Assembly: GCA_022820805.1 (NCBI GenBank)
Contig: JAJEEV010000053.1
Span: 1 to 64,000 of the forward strand
Source of the DNA: Acidimicrobiia bacterium
GTDB taxonomy: Bacteria > Actinomycetota > Acidimicrobiia > Acidimicrobiales > Aldehydirespiratoraceae
DNA length: 64,000 nucleotides
Direction of reading: 5' to 3'
Both the position numbers and the translations under genes were made by a program. This document shows, in pieces, positions 1 to 9,361 of the stretch; positions within the stretch are counted from its first letter, which is position 1; every line of letters starts with the position of its first letter. The notes beneath the pieces were generated by a model. It made no database searches, was not told the DNA's origin, and saw only the letters and a list, made by a program, of their open reading frames with translations.

Positions 1-413
1 TCGGGATCGGCGAGGAGGGCAAGGTCAACCTGCTGCTGTTCGCAGCCATCTGGATCATGGTGATCGCGGCACGATCGGGGGTTCTGGCCGTCAACACCAC
101 CAAGGTCCACGCCGCCTACTCGCTGGGGGCGTCCAAGGCGCAGGTCCTGCGCCATGTGATCATCCCCAACGCGCTGCCCGAGATATTCACCGGCCTGCGG
201 GTGGCCATCGGCGTGTGCTGGGGCACTCTCGTCGCGGCCGAGCTGCTCGGCTCCAGCGCCGGGCTCGGCTTCACCATCTTCAAGGCCCGCCAGTTCTTCC
301 TGCTCGACCTGATGCTCTCCGCGGTGATCCTCATCAGCATCCTGGGCGTCACCATGGACGTGGCCATGCGCATGGCCGAGAAGCGACTGATCCCCTGGCG
401 GGGCAAGGGCTGA
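1..413 (+). CDS. ABC transporter permease, TauC/SsuC-like (5' partial)
   Basis: Open frame from the window edge; EAA-loop-like AAYSLGASKAQVLRHVIIPNALPEIFTGLRVAIGVCWGTLVAAELLG typical of taurine/nitrate/sulfonate permeases. Confidence 0.85.
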   Translation, partial: GIGEEGKVNLLLFAAIWIMVIAARSGVLAVNTTKVHAAYSLGASKAQVLRHVIIPNALPEIFTGLRVAIGVCWGTLVAAELLGSSAGLGFTIFKARQFFLLDLMLSAVILISILGVTMDVAMRMAEKRLIPWRGKG

Positions 414-430
414 CGCAGCCCTTGCCGGCG

Positions 431-1348
431 GTGGACCACGGTCCGGTCGACGAGCGGTGGCGAGCCGCCGCCCGTTCGGCGCGGGTGCGGGTCGCGCTGG
501 CCGACGGCGGCGACGAGAGGGCGGTGGCCGCGGCCCGGACCCTGGATGCCGAGGGGCTTGCCGACCCCGTGCTGGTTCACACCGCCGCGCCGTTCCGATC
601 GCCCGCAGTGTGCGCGCGGGCCGAGGCGTCGACCTGGCGCGAGCGGATCGACCTGGACGATCCGCTGCACGTGGCCGCCCTCATGGTGGCCGCGGGAGAG
701 GCCGACGCCTGCGTGGCCGGCGCTGCCCGGCCCACACCGGACGTGGTCCGAGCGGCCCTGTTCTGCGTGGGGACGGCTCCCGCCGTCGACCTGATCAGCA
801 GCAGCTTCGTGTTCGTCCTGCCCGGCGGGGCCGCGATCACCTACGGGGACTGCGGGGTCGTCCCCGAACCGGATGCCGAGCAGCTCGCATCCATCGCCAT
901 CGCCACCGCGGCCACCCACGCGCAGCTCATCGGAGAGGAGCCCCGGGTGGCGATGCTGTCGTACTCCACCAGGGGCAGCGCCGACGGCCCCCGCGTCGAG
1001 CTGGTCCGCACCGCCACCGCGAGGGTCCGCTCGAGGGCGCCGGCTCTCGCCGTGGACGGCGAGCTGCAGTTCGACGCGGCCTGGGTGCCCGAGGTTGCCG
1101 CCGCGAAGGCACCCGGCTCGCCGGTCGCGGGCCGGGCCAACGTGTTCGTCTTCCCCGACCTCACCGCAGGCAACATCGCCTACAAGATCACTCAGCGGCT
1201 GGCCGGCGCGCGGGCCTTCGGGCCGCTGCTGCAGGGCACCGGCGGCGTGATCCACGATCTGTCCCGGGGCTGCAGCGTCGACGACATCGTCACCGTGGCC
1301 ACGATCGCCGCCTGCCAGGCCGCCGGCTCGTCAGCCCGTTATAACTGA
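431..1348 (+). CDS. pta: phosphate acetyltransferase (single-domain)
   Basis: PTA-like C-terminus NIAYKITQRLAGARAFGPLLQGTGGVIHDLSRGCSVDDIVTVATIAACQA; GTG start at 431 (TTG 422 is an alternative). Confidence 0.8.
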   Translation: MDHGPVDERWRAAARSARVRVALADGGDERAVAAARTLDAEGLADPVLVHTAAPFRSPAVCARAEASTWRERIDLDDPLHVAALMVAAGEADACVAGAARPTPDVVRAALFCVGTAPAVDLISSSFVFVLPGGAAITYGDCGVVPEPDAEQLASIAIATAATHAQLIGEEPRVAMLSYSTRGSADGPRVELVRTATARVRSRAPALAVDGELQFDAAWVPEVAAAKAPGSPVAGRANVFVFPDLTAGNIAYKITQRLAGARAFGPLLQGTGGVIHDLSRGCSVDDIVTVATIAACQAAGSSARYN

Positions 1349-1366
1349 TCTGCTATGCCTGTTAAC
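1338..1366. promoter_or_regulatory. Possible TetR operator pair: GTTATAAC and GTTAAC palindromes with centres about 22 bp apart, upstream of tetR
   Basis: Two AT-rich perfect palindromes in otherwise GC-rich sequence between pta and tetR, followed by TTGACT. Confidence 0.35.
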
Positions 1367-1429
1367 TTGACTCTGGAGAGGACTCCGGCGACCGGATCCA
1401 TCCGCGGGACGGAGAGCAGTGAGAGCCCC

Positions 1430-2029
1430 ATGACCTCAATCGAGAACGACACGGCTCCCCCCCGGCGGCCCCTGGACGCCGAGCGGGTCATAGCCGCCGC
1501 CGCCGGTATCGCCGACGCGGAGGGGCTCGACAAGCTGACCCTCACCAGTGTGGCCGACAGCCTCGGTGTCCGGCAGCCGGCTCTGTACCGCCACGTGGAG
1601 GGATACGACGATCTGCTGCGCAGCCTCAGCCTCCGGGGACGCGAGATCCTGGCCCAGAGGCTGGCCGACGCCGCGGTGGGTCTCTCGGGCGATGATGCGG
1701 TGGCCGCAGTGGGCCACGCCTGGCGCGAGATGGTGCGCGACCATCCCGGCATATACGCGGCGACCGACCGCTACCCGTGCGCCGGTGACACGGAGCTCGA
1801 AGCGGCCGTGGAGCGGGTTCTGGGCGTGCTGGGACAGGTGTTGAGGGGCTACGACCTGACCGATGAGGATCGGGTCCACGCGGCCCGCACCCTGCGCAGC
1901 GCGTTCCACGGGTTCAGCCATCTCGAGTCCGGGGACGGCCATCCGCTGCCCCACGACCCCGAGGCCACGTTCGACCACCTGGTGCAACTGCTCTGCGCGG
2001 GCGTGCACCGCCTCTCGCGCCACACCTGA
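1430..2029 (+). CDS. TetR family transcriptional regulator
   Basis: N-terminal HTH AAAGIADAEGLDKLTLTSVADSLGVRQPALYRHVEGYDDLL; TetR C-terminal-like domain; TGATG overlap with the next gene. Confidence 0.85.
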   Translation: MTSIENDTAPPRRPLDAERVIAAAAGIADAEGLDKLTLTSVADSLGVRQPALYRHVEGYDDLLRSLSLRGREILAQRLADAAVGLSGDDAVAAVGHAWREMVRDHPGIYAATDRYPCAGDTELEAAVERVLGVLGQVLRGYDLTDEDRVHAARTLRSAFHGFSHLESGDGHPLPHDPEATFDHLVQLLCAGVHRLSRHT

Positions 2030-3543
2030 TGACCCGGCTCGGGTTCCTCCTGGACAGCGACAGCTGCATCGGCTGTCATGCCTGCACCGTTGCCTGCAAG
2101 AGCGAGCACGACGTGCCCCTGGGCGTGAACCGGACCTGGGTCAAGTACATCGAGACGGGCACGTTCCCCAACGTCAACCGCCATTTCTCGGTGATGCGCT
2201 GCAACCACTGCGACAACGCGCCGTGCATCACCATCTGCCCCACCAACGCGCTGTTCCGGGCCGCCAACGGCGTGGTCGACTTCGACGACAGCAACTGCAT
2301 CGGCTGCAAGGGGTGCATGAACGCCTGCCCCTACGACGCCATCTACATCAACCCCGTGACCAACACCGCCAACAAGTGCAACTTCTGCAATCACCGGATC
2401 GAGCAGAACCTGGAACCCAGCTGCGTGGTGGTGTGCCCCACCCACGCCATCAAGGTCGCCGACCTCGACGACCCCACCGACGAGACCACCCGGATCATCG
2501 CCCGCAGCGACACCGCGGTTCGGGCCCCCCAGCAGCAGACGCTGCCCAAGGTCCACTACCGCGGCGCCGACCAGGCGTCGCTGGATCCGCTGCGCACCGC
2601 CATCGCGCCCGACGGCATGATCTGGGCCGACACCACGCCCCAGCATCCGACGGCGGGGCCCGACAGCCACGGGGTGGTGGCCCGCACCGTCTACACCACC
2701 GCCCACCAGATGACCTGGAAGGCCAAGGTGTCGAGCTACCTCGTCACCAAGGCGATCGCGGCCGGCATGATGGCGGTGGCCGCCCTGCTGGTGCTGCTGG
2801 GGCACAGCGCCGAGCAGGCCGCCGTCGGGGTGGTGCCGCCGGTGGTGGCCGGCTTCTTCCTGGCGGCCACGGGCGTGCTGCTCGTAGGGGACCTCAAGCG
2901 TCCCGAGCGCTTCTACTACCTGCTCACCCGGAGCAACCGCCGCTCCTGGCTGGTGAAGGGAGCCTGGGTGCTCGGCGCCTTCGCGGCTGCGTGCGCAGCA
3001 TGGTTCGCGGCCGGGCTGGCCGGCTCGCCGGTCGCGTTGCAGGCGCTGGCCGTCCCGGCGGGGCTGCTGGGCCTGGCCACCGCCGGCTACACCGCGTTCC
3101 TGTTCGCCCAGTGCGAGGGGCGCGACCTGTGGCAGACGCCGCTGCTGCTACCCACGCTGCTGGCCCAGGCCGCGGTCGCGGGAGGAGCCGCCTACTCGGC
3201 AGCCGATCTGGTGATGGACGTTCCCGACCCGGATGCGGTGCGCTGGGTGCTGCTGGCCGGCCTGCTCGCCACCGGTGTGCTGATCGCGGCCGAGGTCATG
3301 TCGCGGGGCACCGCCCACGTGGAGGCGGCCGTCGAGGCCATGACCCGGGGCCGGTACGCCCGCCGCTTCTGGGCCGGCGGGGTGCTGCTGGGCCTGATCC
3401 TGCCCGCCGTCGCCACCGCGGTCGCCCTGGCGGCCGGCGCCGGTGCCGCCCTGCCCGCGGCCGCGGGACTGGCCGCGGTGGCGGGAATGTGGTTCTACGA
3501 GGACTGCTTCGTGAGGGCCGGCCAGTCCGTGCCGCTGTCGTAG
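2029..3543 (+). CDS. Fused four-cluster [4Fe-4S] ferredoxin subunit plus DmsC/NrfD-like membrane anchor (SoeB-SoeC-like)
   Basis: CIGCHACTVAC, CNHCDNAPCITICP, CIGCKGCMNACP and CNFCNHRIEQNLEPSCVVVCP cluster motifs, followed by about 300 aa of hydrophobic multi-TM sequence. Confidence 0.85.
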   Translation: MTRLGFLLDSDSCIGCHACTVACKSEHDVPLGVNRTWVKYIETGTFPNVNRHFSVMRCNHCDNAPCITICPTNALFRAANGVVDFDDSNCIGCKGCMNACPYDAIYINPVTNTANKCNFCNHRIEQNLEPSCVVVCPTHAIKVADLDDPTDETTRIIARSDTAVRAPQQQTLPKVHYRGADQASLDPLRTAIAPDGMIWADTTPQHPTAGPDSHGVVARTVYTTAHQMTWKAKVSSYLVTKAIAAGMMAVAALLVLLGHSAEQAAVGVVPPVVAGFFLAATGVLLVGDLKRPERFYYLLTRSNRRSWLVKGAWVLGAFAAACAAWFAAGLAGSPVALQALAVPAGLLGLATAGYTAFLFAQCEGRDLWQTPLLLPTLLAQAAVAGGAAYSAADLVMDVPDPDAVRWVLLAGLLATGVLIAAEVMSRGTAHVEAAVEAMTRGRYARRFWAGGVLLGLILPAVATAVALAAGAGAALPAAAGLAAVAGMWFYEDCFVRAGQSVPLS

Positions 3544-3553
3544 GGGAGCCGGC

Positions 3554-6397
3554 GTGAGCGAACTGCACAGCTACCCCCCGCACGAGACGTGGCACGACGC
3601 GACCACTCTCGACGCCAAGGCCTGGCCCCGGCGGGTGGAGCACCATCACACCCTGGTGCCCACAACCTGCTTCAACTGCGAGGCGGCCTGCGGGCTGGTG
3701 TGTCACGTGAACCACGCCACCGGCCGCATCGACCGCATCGAGGGCAACCCGTTGCACCCGGCCAGCCGGGGCCGCAACTGCGCCAAGGGCCCGGCCACCC
3801 TCAACCAGATCGACGACCACGAGCGGATCCTGCACCCGCTGCGCCGGGCGGGGGAGCGGGGCGAGGGCCGGTGGGAGCGGGTCAGCTGGGCCGAGGCGCT
3901 CGACGACATCGGGGGCCGCATCCGGACCGCCATCGCCGAGGGCCGCCACAACGAGGTCATGTACCACGTCGGCCGTCCCGGCGAGGACGGCTACGCCGAG
4001 CGGGTGCTGCAGTGCTGGGGCGTGGACGGCCACAACAGCCACACCAACATCTGCAGCTCCAACGCCCGCATCGGCTACCAGAGCTGGATGGGCCACGACC
4101 GGCCGTCATCGGACTTCGCCCACGCCGAGGTGATCTTCCTGATCTCGTCGCACCTCGAGGCCGGCCACTACTTCAACCCCCACGCCCAGCGCATCATCGA
4201 GGCCCAGGGCCAGGGCGCCACCGTGATCTGCGTGGATCCCCGGCTGTCCAACACCGGCGCCAAGGCCGACTTCTGGCTGCCGGCCTGGCCCGGCACCGAG
4301 CCCTTCCTGCTCCTGGCCATCGCCCGCCTGCTGCTGCTCAACGGCACTTGGGAGCAGGACTTCGTGCGTCGCTGGACCAACTGGGAGACCTACCTGCAGC
4401 AGCGCCACCCGGATCTGCCCGCCGAGTTCGAGTCGGTGGAGGCGGCCCTGCTGGAGGACTACGCCGGCTACACCCCCGAGGAGGCCGAGCGGGTCTGCGG
4501 CGTGCCTGCGGCCCAGATCACCGAGGTGGCCCGGATCATCGGCGCCCACCCCACGAAGTTCGCGTCCCACAACTGGCGGGCCGCGGGCGCCGGCAACCTC
4601 GGCGGCTGGCAGACGGCTCGCTGCCTGTTCTTCCTCAACGTGCTCACCGGCTCGGTCGGCACCGTCGGCGGGACCACCGGCAACGGCTGGAACAAGTACA
4701 AGGCGCCCCACCCGCCCGCCGCGGGCCCCGTGCAGCACTGGAACGAGCTCAACTGGCCCCGCGAGTACCCGCTGGCCTATCACGAGATGTCGATCCTGCT
4801 GCCCCACTTCCTGAACGAGGGCCGGGGCCGTCTCGACGTGTACTTCAGCCGGGTCTACAACCCGGTGTGGACCAACCCCGACGGCTTCAGCTGGCTGGAG
4901 GCCCTCAAGGACCCCGCCAGGGTGGGGTGCCATGTGGCGCTCACACCGACCTGGTCGGAGACGGCGATCTTCGCCGACTACGTGCTGCCCATGGGGGTGG
5001 GCGCCGAACGGCACGACGTGGCCAGCTTCGAGACCCACGCCGGCCGCTGGATCGGCTTCCGCCAGCCGGTCATGCGCCGCTACGCCGAGATCCGGGGCCC
5101 GGAGCATGGATTCGAGGAGGTCGGCCACTCCTCCCGCACCCACGAGTTCAACCCGGGCGAGGTGTGGGAGGAGAACGAGTTCTGGATCGAGCTGTCGTGG
5201 CGGATCGATCCCGACGGCTCGATGGGCATACGGCGCTGGTTCGAGAGCCCCGACCGCACCGGCGCGCCCATGTCGGTGGACGAGTACTACGCCGCCATGT
5301 TCGAGAGAGTGCCCGGGCTGGCCGACGACGCGGCCGCGGCCGGGCAGACCCCGCTGGAGTTCATGCGCGACCGGGGCGCCTACGCCCTCGACGGCGAGAT
5401 GTACACGCCCTATGAGCGCGAGGTCGACCCCGGCGCGCTCGAGGGCTGCACCCTCGACGACTTGGGAGTCTTCCGACGGGCCGGAACGCCGGGAGCGTGG
5501 TCGGGCGAGCCCGGGGAGCTGGCCGGCCTGCATCTGGCCGGGCTCGGCGACGGTTCGCCCGCGGTTCAGGTCGACGGGAAGGCGCGGGAGGGGTTTCCCA
5601 CCCCGTCGCGCAAGCTGGAGCTGTACTCGCAGACGCTGGCCGACTGGGGCTGGCCCGAGTACGCCACCCCAACCTGGATCCCGTCGCACGTCCACTGGGA
5701 GGAGCTCGACCTCGAGGCCGACGAGCGGATCCTGCTGCCCACCTTCCGCATCCCCACGCTGATCCACACCCGCTCGGCCAACAGCAAGTGGCTGTCGGAG
5801 CTGAGCCACCGGCACCCGCTGTGGATCCATCCTTCCGACGCCGAGGCGCTCGGCATCGACGTCAACGGCCTGGTGCGGGTCACCACCCGCATCGGCCACT
5901 TCGTGATCGGGGCCTGGCGCACCGAGGGGATACGCCCCGGCGTGGTGGCCGCGTCGCATCACATGGGCCGCTGGCGCCTCGACTCCCAGAGCGGGGGCTC
6001 ATGGACCGGCGGCGATGCCGACGTCACCAACGACGGCACGGTGTGGAGCCTGCGCCGCCGCGGCCGCCCCGAGCGACACGCCAGCGAGGACTCCGACACC
6101 GAGCGCATCTGGTGGAGCGACACCGGCGTGCACCAGAACCTGACCTTCTGCGTGCAGCCCGACCCCATATCGGGCATGCAGTGCTGGCACCAGCGGGTAC
6201 GGGTGGGTCCGGCCGAGCCGGGAGACGCCTACGGGGACGTGGTGGTGGACACGGCCAAGGCCCGCGACGCCTACCGCGAGTGGCTGGACATGACCCGGCC
6301 GGCGCCGGGTCCGGGAGGCCTGCGCCGCCCCCTGTGGTACGCCCGCCCCCTCAAGCCCATACCGGCCGCCTACGCCCTCCAGAGGCCGAGCGGATAG
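3554..6397 (+). CDS. Molybdopterin oxidoreductase catalytic subunit (Soe/Psr/PadB-like CISM), no apparent Tat signal
   Basis: N-terminal CFNCEAACGLVCHV...GRNCAKG Fe-S motif, 947 aa, molybdopterin domains; no twin-arginine leader at the N-terminus. Confidence 0.85.
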   Translation: MSELHSYPPHETWHDATTLDAKAWPRRVEHHHTLVPTTCFNCEAACGLVCHVNHATGRIDRIEGNPLHPASRGRNCAKGPATLNQIDDHERILHPLRRAGERGEGRWERVSWAEALDDIGGRIRTAIAEGRHNEVMYHVGRPGEDGYAERVLQCWGVDGHNSHTNICSSNARIGYQSWMGHDRPSSDFAHAEVIFLISSHLEAGHYFNPHAQRIIEAQGQGATVICVDPRLSNTGAKADFWLPAWPGTEPFLLLAIARLLLLNGTWEQDFVRRWTNWETYLQQRHPDLPAEFESVEAALLEDYAGYTPEEAERVCGVPAAQITEVARIIGAHPTKFASHNWRAAGAGNLGGWQTARCLFFLNVLTGSVGTVGGTTGNGWNKYKAPHPPAAGPVQHWNELNWPREYPLAYHEMSILLPHFLNEGRGRLDVYFSRVYNPVWTNPDGFSWLEALKDPARVGCHVALTPTWSETAIFADYVLPMGVGAERHDVASFETHAGRWIGFRQPVMRRYAEIRGPEHGFEEVGHSSRTHEFNPGEVWEENEFWIELSWRIDPDGSMGIRRWFESPDRTGAPMSVDEYYAAMFERVPGLADDAAAAGQTPLEFMRDRGAYALDGEMYTPYEREVDPGALEGCTLDDLGVFRRAGTPGAWSGEPGELAGLHLAGLGDGSPAVQVDGKAREGFPTPSRKLELYSQTLADWGWPEYATPTWIPSHVHWEELDLEADERILLPTFRIPTLIHTRSANSKWLSELSHRHPLWIHPSDAEALGIDVNGLVRVTTRIGHFVIGAWRTEGIRPGVVAASHHMGRWRLDSQSGGSWTGGDADVTNDGTVWSLRRRGRPERHASEDSDTERIWWSDTGVHQNLTFCVQPDPISGMQCWHQRVRVGPAEPGDAYGDVVVDTAKARDAYREWLDMTRPAPGPGGLRRPLWYARPLKPIPAAYALQRPSG

Positions 6398-6516
6398 GCA
6401 CGCGAATCCGGCCCATACGGCGCGAGGCCGTGGCCCGAGCGGCCCGTGAGCGCAGCGAACAAGAGCGGGAATGACACCGCCGCACCGTGACCGGCTCGCC
6501 CATCCGCGTGGCCCCG
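6381..6516 (+). repeat. Dispersed repeat copy A
   Basis: AGAGGCCGAGCG..ATAGGC...GCGAGGCCGTGGCCCGAGCGGCCCGTGAGCGCAGCGAACAAGAGCGGGAATGACACCG...GTGGCCCCG, shared with copies at 14450, 47452, 47592 and 52347. Confidence 0.85.
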
Positions 6517-6583
6517 TAGACGCCCCGCCGCTTGCGGGTACAGTTGGCGGCGCCGGCGGCGAGCATGTACGGAGGTGCCGCTG

Positions 6584-7876
6584 ATGAGTTCCGCCCACCC
6601 GACCGAAGGCGTCGACACGTCGAACGCCCCCTACGTGATCGTGTCGAGCGACACCCACGCGGGACTCCAGTGCGAGGAGTACCGCCCCTATCTCGACTCT
6701 GCCCTGCATGAGGAGTTCGACGTCTACGTGGCCGGCCGCCATGAGCACCGGCGAGTCCAGGAGGAGGTCAACGCCGAGTTCCTGGCCGAGTGGGAGGGCG
6801 AGAACTCCGAGGGCCTCCGGGGCGCCTACGACCCCGAGGCGCGCGACAAGGAGCTCGACGCCGACGGCATCGCCGGCGAGGTGATCTTCGCCGACGGCGA
6901 CGCGGTCACCGGCCAGGAGTCGCCGCCGTTCGGCGCGGGACTGTCCGCGGGCCAGATCACCGACTCCCGCCAGGCTTTCGGCGGCGCCCGGGCCCACAAT
7001 CGCTGGCTGGTCGAGTTCTGCGCCACCAACCCGCCCCGTCGGGCCGGTGTCGGCCTGGTGCCGATCACCCACGACATCGACGAGTCGGTGGCCGAGATCG
7101 AGTGGCTGGCGGGCAAGCCCGGCATCAAGGGGATCATGATTCCGACGATGTGGCACGGCTTCGCGCCCTACGGATCCGACCACTACGACCGGGTCTGGGC
7201 TGCGTGCGCCGAGACCGGCCTGGTGGTGCACACCCACTCCGGCGAGGCCGACTTCCCGTCTTACGGCGACAACGTGGCCATGTACGTGTCGGAGGTGCCG
7301 TTCTGGACCCACCGAGCGCTGTGGCAGCTGCTGTTCTCGGGCAAGTTCGACCGGTTCCCGGGCCTGCGCTACGCGGTGGTCGAGTGCGGCTCCTACTGGA
7401 TCGCGGACCTGCTGTGGAAGACCGACGTGAACTTCGGGGCCAGCAACAAGATCAAGAAGATGAGCTCCCGCATGAAGGGCCTGATCTCCCGCCTGCCGTC
7501 GGAGTACTTCGGCACCAACGTGTTCATCGGGGCGTCCACGATGAGCACCGAGGAGATCCGCCGCCGCCACGTCAACGGGATCGACGCCTTGATGTGGGGC
7601 ACCGACTACCCCCACCCCGAGGGCTCGTGGCCCCACACGGCCCAGCGCCTCGAGAGCGACTTCCGCGACGTGTCCATCGAGGACGCCCGCCTGCTGCTCG
7701 GCCTCAACGCGGTGGAGTGCTACGACCTCGACCTCGACTCCCTCACCGAGATCGCCGAGCGGATCGGCCCCACTCCCGAGCAGCTCCACCAGGATCCCGG
7801 CCTGCGCACCCCGCCCGACGCCAAGCGCGCCGCCCGCTGGTGGATCGACGAGTACGGCTGCGAACTCCAGTACTGA
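6584..7876 (+). CDS. Amidohydrolase family 2 (metal-dependent hydrolase)
   Basis: N-terminal SSDTHAG, TGLVVHTHSGE, GTDYPHPEGSWPHT; GGAGGT SD upstream of ATG 6584. Confidence 0.8.
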   Translation: MSSAHPTEGVDTSNAPYVIVSSDTHAGLQCEEYRPYLDSALHEEFDVYVAGRHEHRRVQEEVNAEFLAEWEGENSEGLRGAYDPEARDKELDADGIAGEVIFADGDAVTGQESPPFGAGLSAGQITDSRQAFGGARAHNRWLVEFCATNPPRRAGVGLVPITHDIDESVAEIEWLAGKPGIKGIMIPTMWHGFAPYGSDHYDRVWAACAETGLVVHTHSGEADFPSYGDNVAMYVSEVPFWTHRALWQLLFSGKFDRFPGLRYAVVECGSYWIADLLWKTDVNFGASNKIKKMSSRMKGLISRLPSEYFGTNVFIGASTMSTEEIRRRHVNGIDALMWGTDYPHPEGSWPHTAQRLESDFRDVSIEDARLLLGLNAVECYDLDLDSLTEIAERIGPTPEQLHQDPGLRTPPDAKRAARWWIDEYGCELQY

Positions 7877-7907
7877 AGCTGTCTGCGACCCTGCGGGGGC
7901 TAGCGTC

Positions 7908-8339
7908 GTGGCTGTGAGAGACGGGGGATACGAGCCCAGCCCGTGGAAGCTGATCGCCGACCATGTCGATCGCTACCTGGCCACCGACGGGGCCGACGGG
8001 TTCGAGTGGGAGGGCGCCCAGTGCGTGATCCTCACCACGGTGGGGCGCAAGACCGGCAGCCTGCGCCGCACGCCCCTCATCCGGATCCGCGACGGCGAGC
8101 GCTACCTGCTGGTCGGCTCCATGGGTGGCGCGCCCCGGCACCCCAGCTGGTATCTCAATCTGGTCGCCAATCCTGACGTGACCATCCAGGACCGGGGTGA
8201 GCTCCACCGGCTTACGGCCCGCACGGCCAACCCTGAGGAGAAGGCCGAGCTCTGGCCCATCGCGGTCAGCCAGTGGCCCGACTACGAGGACTACCAGGCC
8301 CGCACCGACAGGGACCTTCCCCTCGTCATCTGCGAGTGA
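7908..8339 (+). CDS. Deazaflavin (F420)-dependent nitroreductase family protein (DDN-like)
   Basis: LTTVGRKTGSLRRTPLIRIRDGERYLLVGSMGGAPRHPSWYLNLVANPDVTIQ. Confidence 0.85.
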   Translation: MAVRDGGYEPSPWKLIADHVDRYLATDGADGFEWEGAQCVILTTVGRKTGSLRRTPLIRIRDGERYLLVGSMGGAPRHPSWYLNLVANPDVTIQDRGELHRLTARTANPEEKAELWPIAVSQWPDYEDYQARTDRDLPLVICE

Positions 8340-9246
8340 GCCCCGCTTCCCCGGCCGGCTCGCCTGCGTCGTAGAGTTCGGCCACCACGTCCAAGGCTTG
8401 GGCGACCAGGGGACCCTGCTCGGCAGCCCTTGTCAGCAGCAGCAGTGGTACTGACGCTGACTGGTCCTCAAGCGTGGCGTAGTGCAGCTCCGGGGGTCGA
8501 AAGGTCTGCACGCTCGCCGGCACTATGGCGATCCCCTCGCCGGCGGCCACGAACCCGAGGATGGTCGCGTACTCGGTCGCCTCGATGATCGGGTCATACG
8601 TCACCCCCGCGGCGCGGAGCATCCCGGCCAGCACCCCGTGCAGGCTGGGCGAGACCCTGCGGTCGAACCCGATGACGGGCTCGCCGGCGAGATCCTGCAG
8701 GCTGGCGCTCGGTGATGCCGCCAGTCGATGGGATGCGCTCACCGCCACCAGCAGAGGCTCGTGCATCACCAGGGTCGCCTCGACATTGCGGGGATCGGCC
8801 GCGGCCCGGCCGATCCCCAGATCGATCCGACCGGCTTGCAGCGCCTCGACCTGCTCGTCGGAGCTCATGGTGTGCAGCTCGTAGCCGACCCGGGGCCAGC
8901 GGCGCCGGTACTCGCTCAGCACCCGGGGCATCACCTCGTAGGCGGCCGAGTCGACGAACCCGACCCGCAGGGTTCCGGCCCGGCCGTGCCGGTGCTGGTC
9001 CATGAGCCGGTCCACGCCGTCGGCTGCGGTCAGCAGCCGGACCGCCTCGGGATACAGGAAGACGCCCGCGTCGGTGAGGGTCACCCTGCGGGTGCTGCGG
9101 TCGAACAGCGCGGTGTCGAGCTCGCGCTCCAGCAGCTTGATCTGCTGGCTCAGCGGCGGCTGGGACATGTTGAGCCGCTCGGCCGCCCGCCCGAAGTGGA
9201 GTTCCTCGGCGACGGCCACGAAGTAGCGCAAGCGCTGCAAGTTCAC
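8326..9246 (-). CDS. LysR family transcriptional regulator
   Basis: MNLQRLRYFVAVAEELHFGRAAERLNMSQPPLSQQIKLLERELDTALFDRSTRRVTLTDAG. Confidence 0.95.
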   Translation of the reverse strand: MNLQRLRYFVAVAEELHFGRAAERLNMSQPPLSQQIKLLERELDTALFDRSTRRVTLTDAGVFLYPEAVRLLTAADGVDRLMDQHRHGRAGTLRVGFVDSAAYEVMPRVLSEYRRRWPRVGYELHTMSSDEQVEALQAGRIDLGIGRAAADPRNVEATLVMHEPLLVAVSASHRLAASPSASLQDLAGEPVIGFDRRVSPSLHGVLAGMLRAAGVTYDPIIEATEYATILGFVAAGEGIAIVPASVQTFRPPELHYATLEDQSASVPLLLLTRAAEQGPLVAQALDVVAELYDAGEPAGEAGLTRR

Positions 9247-9272
9247 GGCAGTATCATATGGATGTCGTCTGA

Positions 9273-9289
9273 ATCAATCCGATATTGAT
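9273..9289. promoter_or_regulatory. Candidate LysR operator ATCAAT-CCGAT-ATTGAT
   Basis: Perfect 6-5-6 inverted repeat in the divergent LysR/sox intergenic region; fits a T-N11-A arrangement. Confidence 0.6.
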
Positions 9290-9361
9290 ACTTCTTGTCT
9301 CCGATCATGGCCCTTAGGGTTGATGGGCGATGAGGGGACTCGCACGGGGAATGAGCGGCGC

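Noticed and set aside
1849-2805. 318-aa minus-strand ORF
   Set aside because: Antisense to tetR and the FeS subunit; repetitive Gly/Val/His composition.
4106-5962. 618-aa minus-strand ORF antisense to the molybdoenzyme gene
   Set aside because: Biased composition, no motifs; plus-strand frame is unambiguous.
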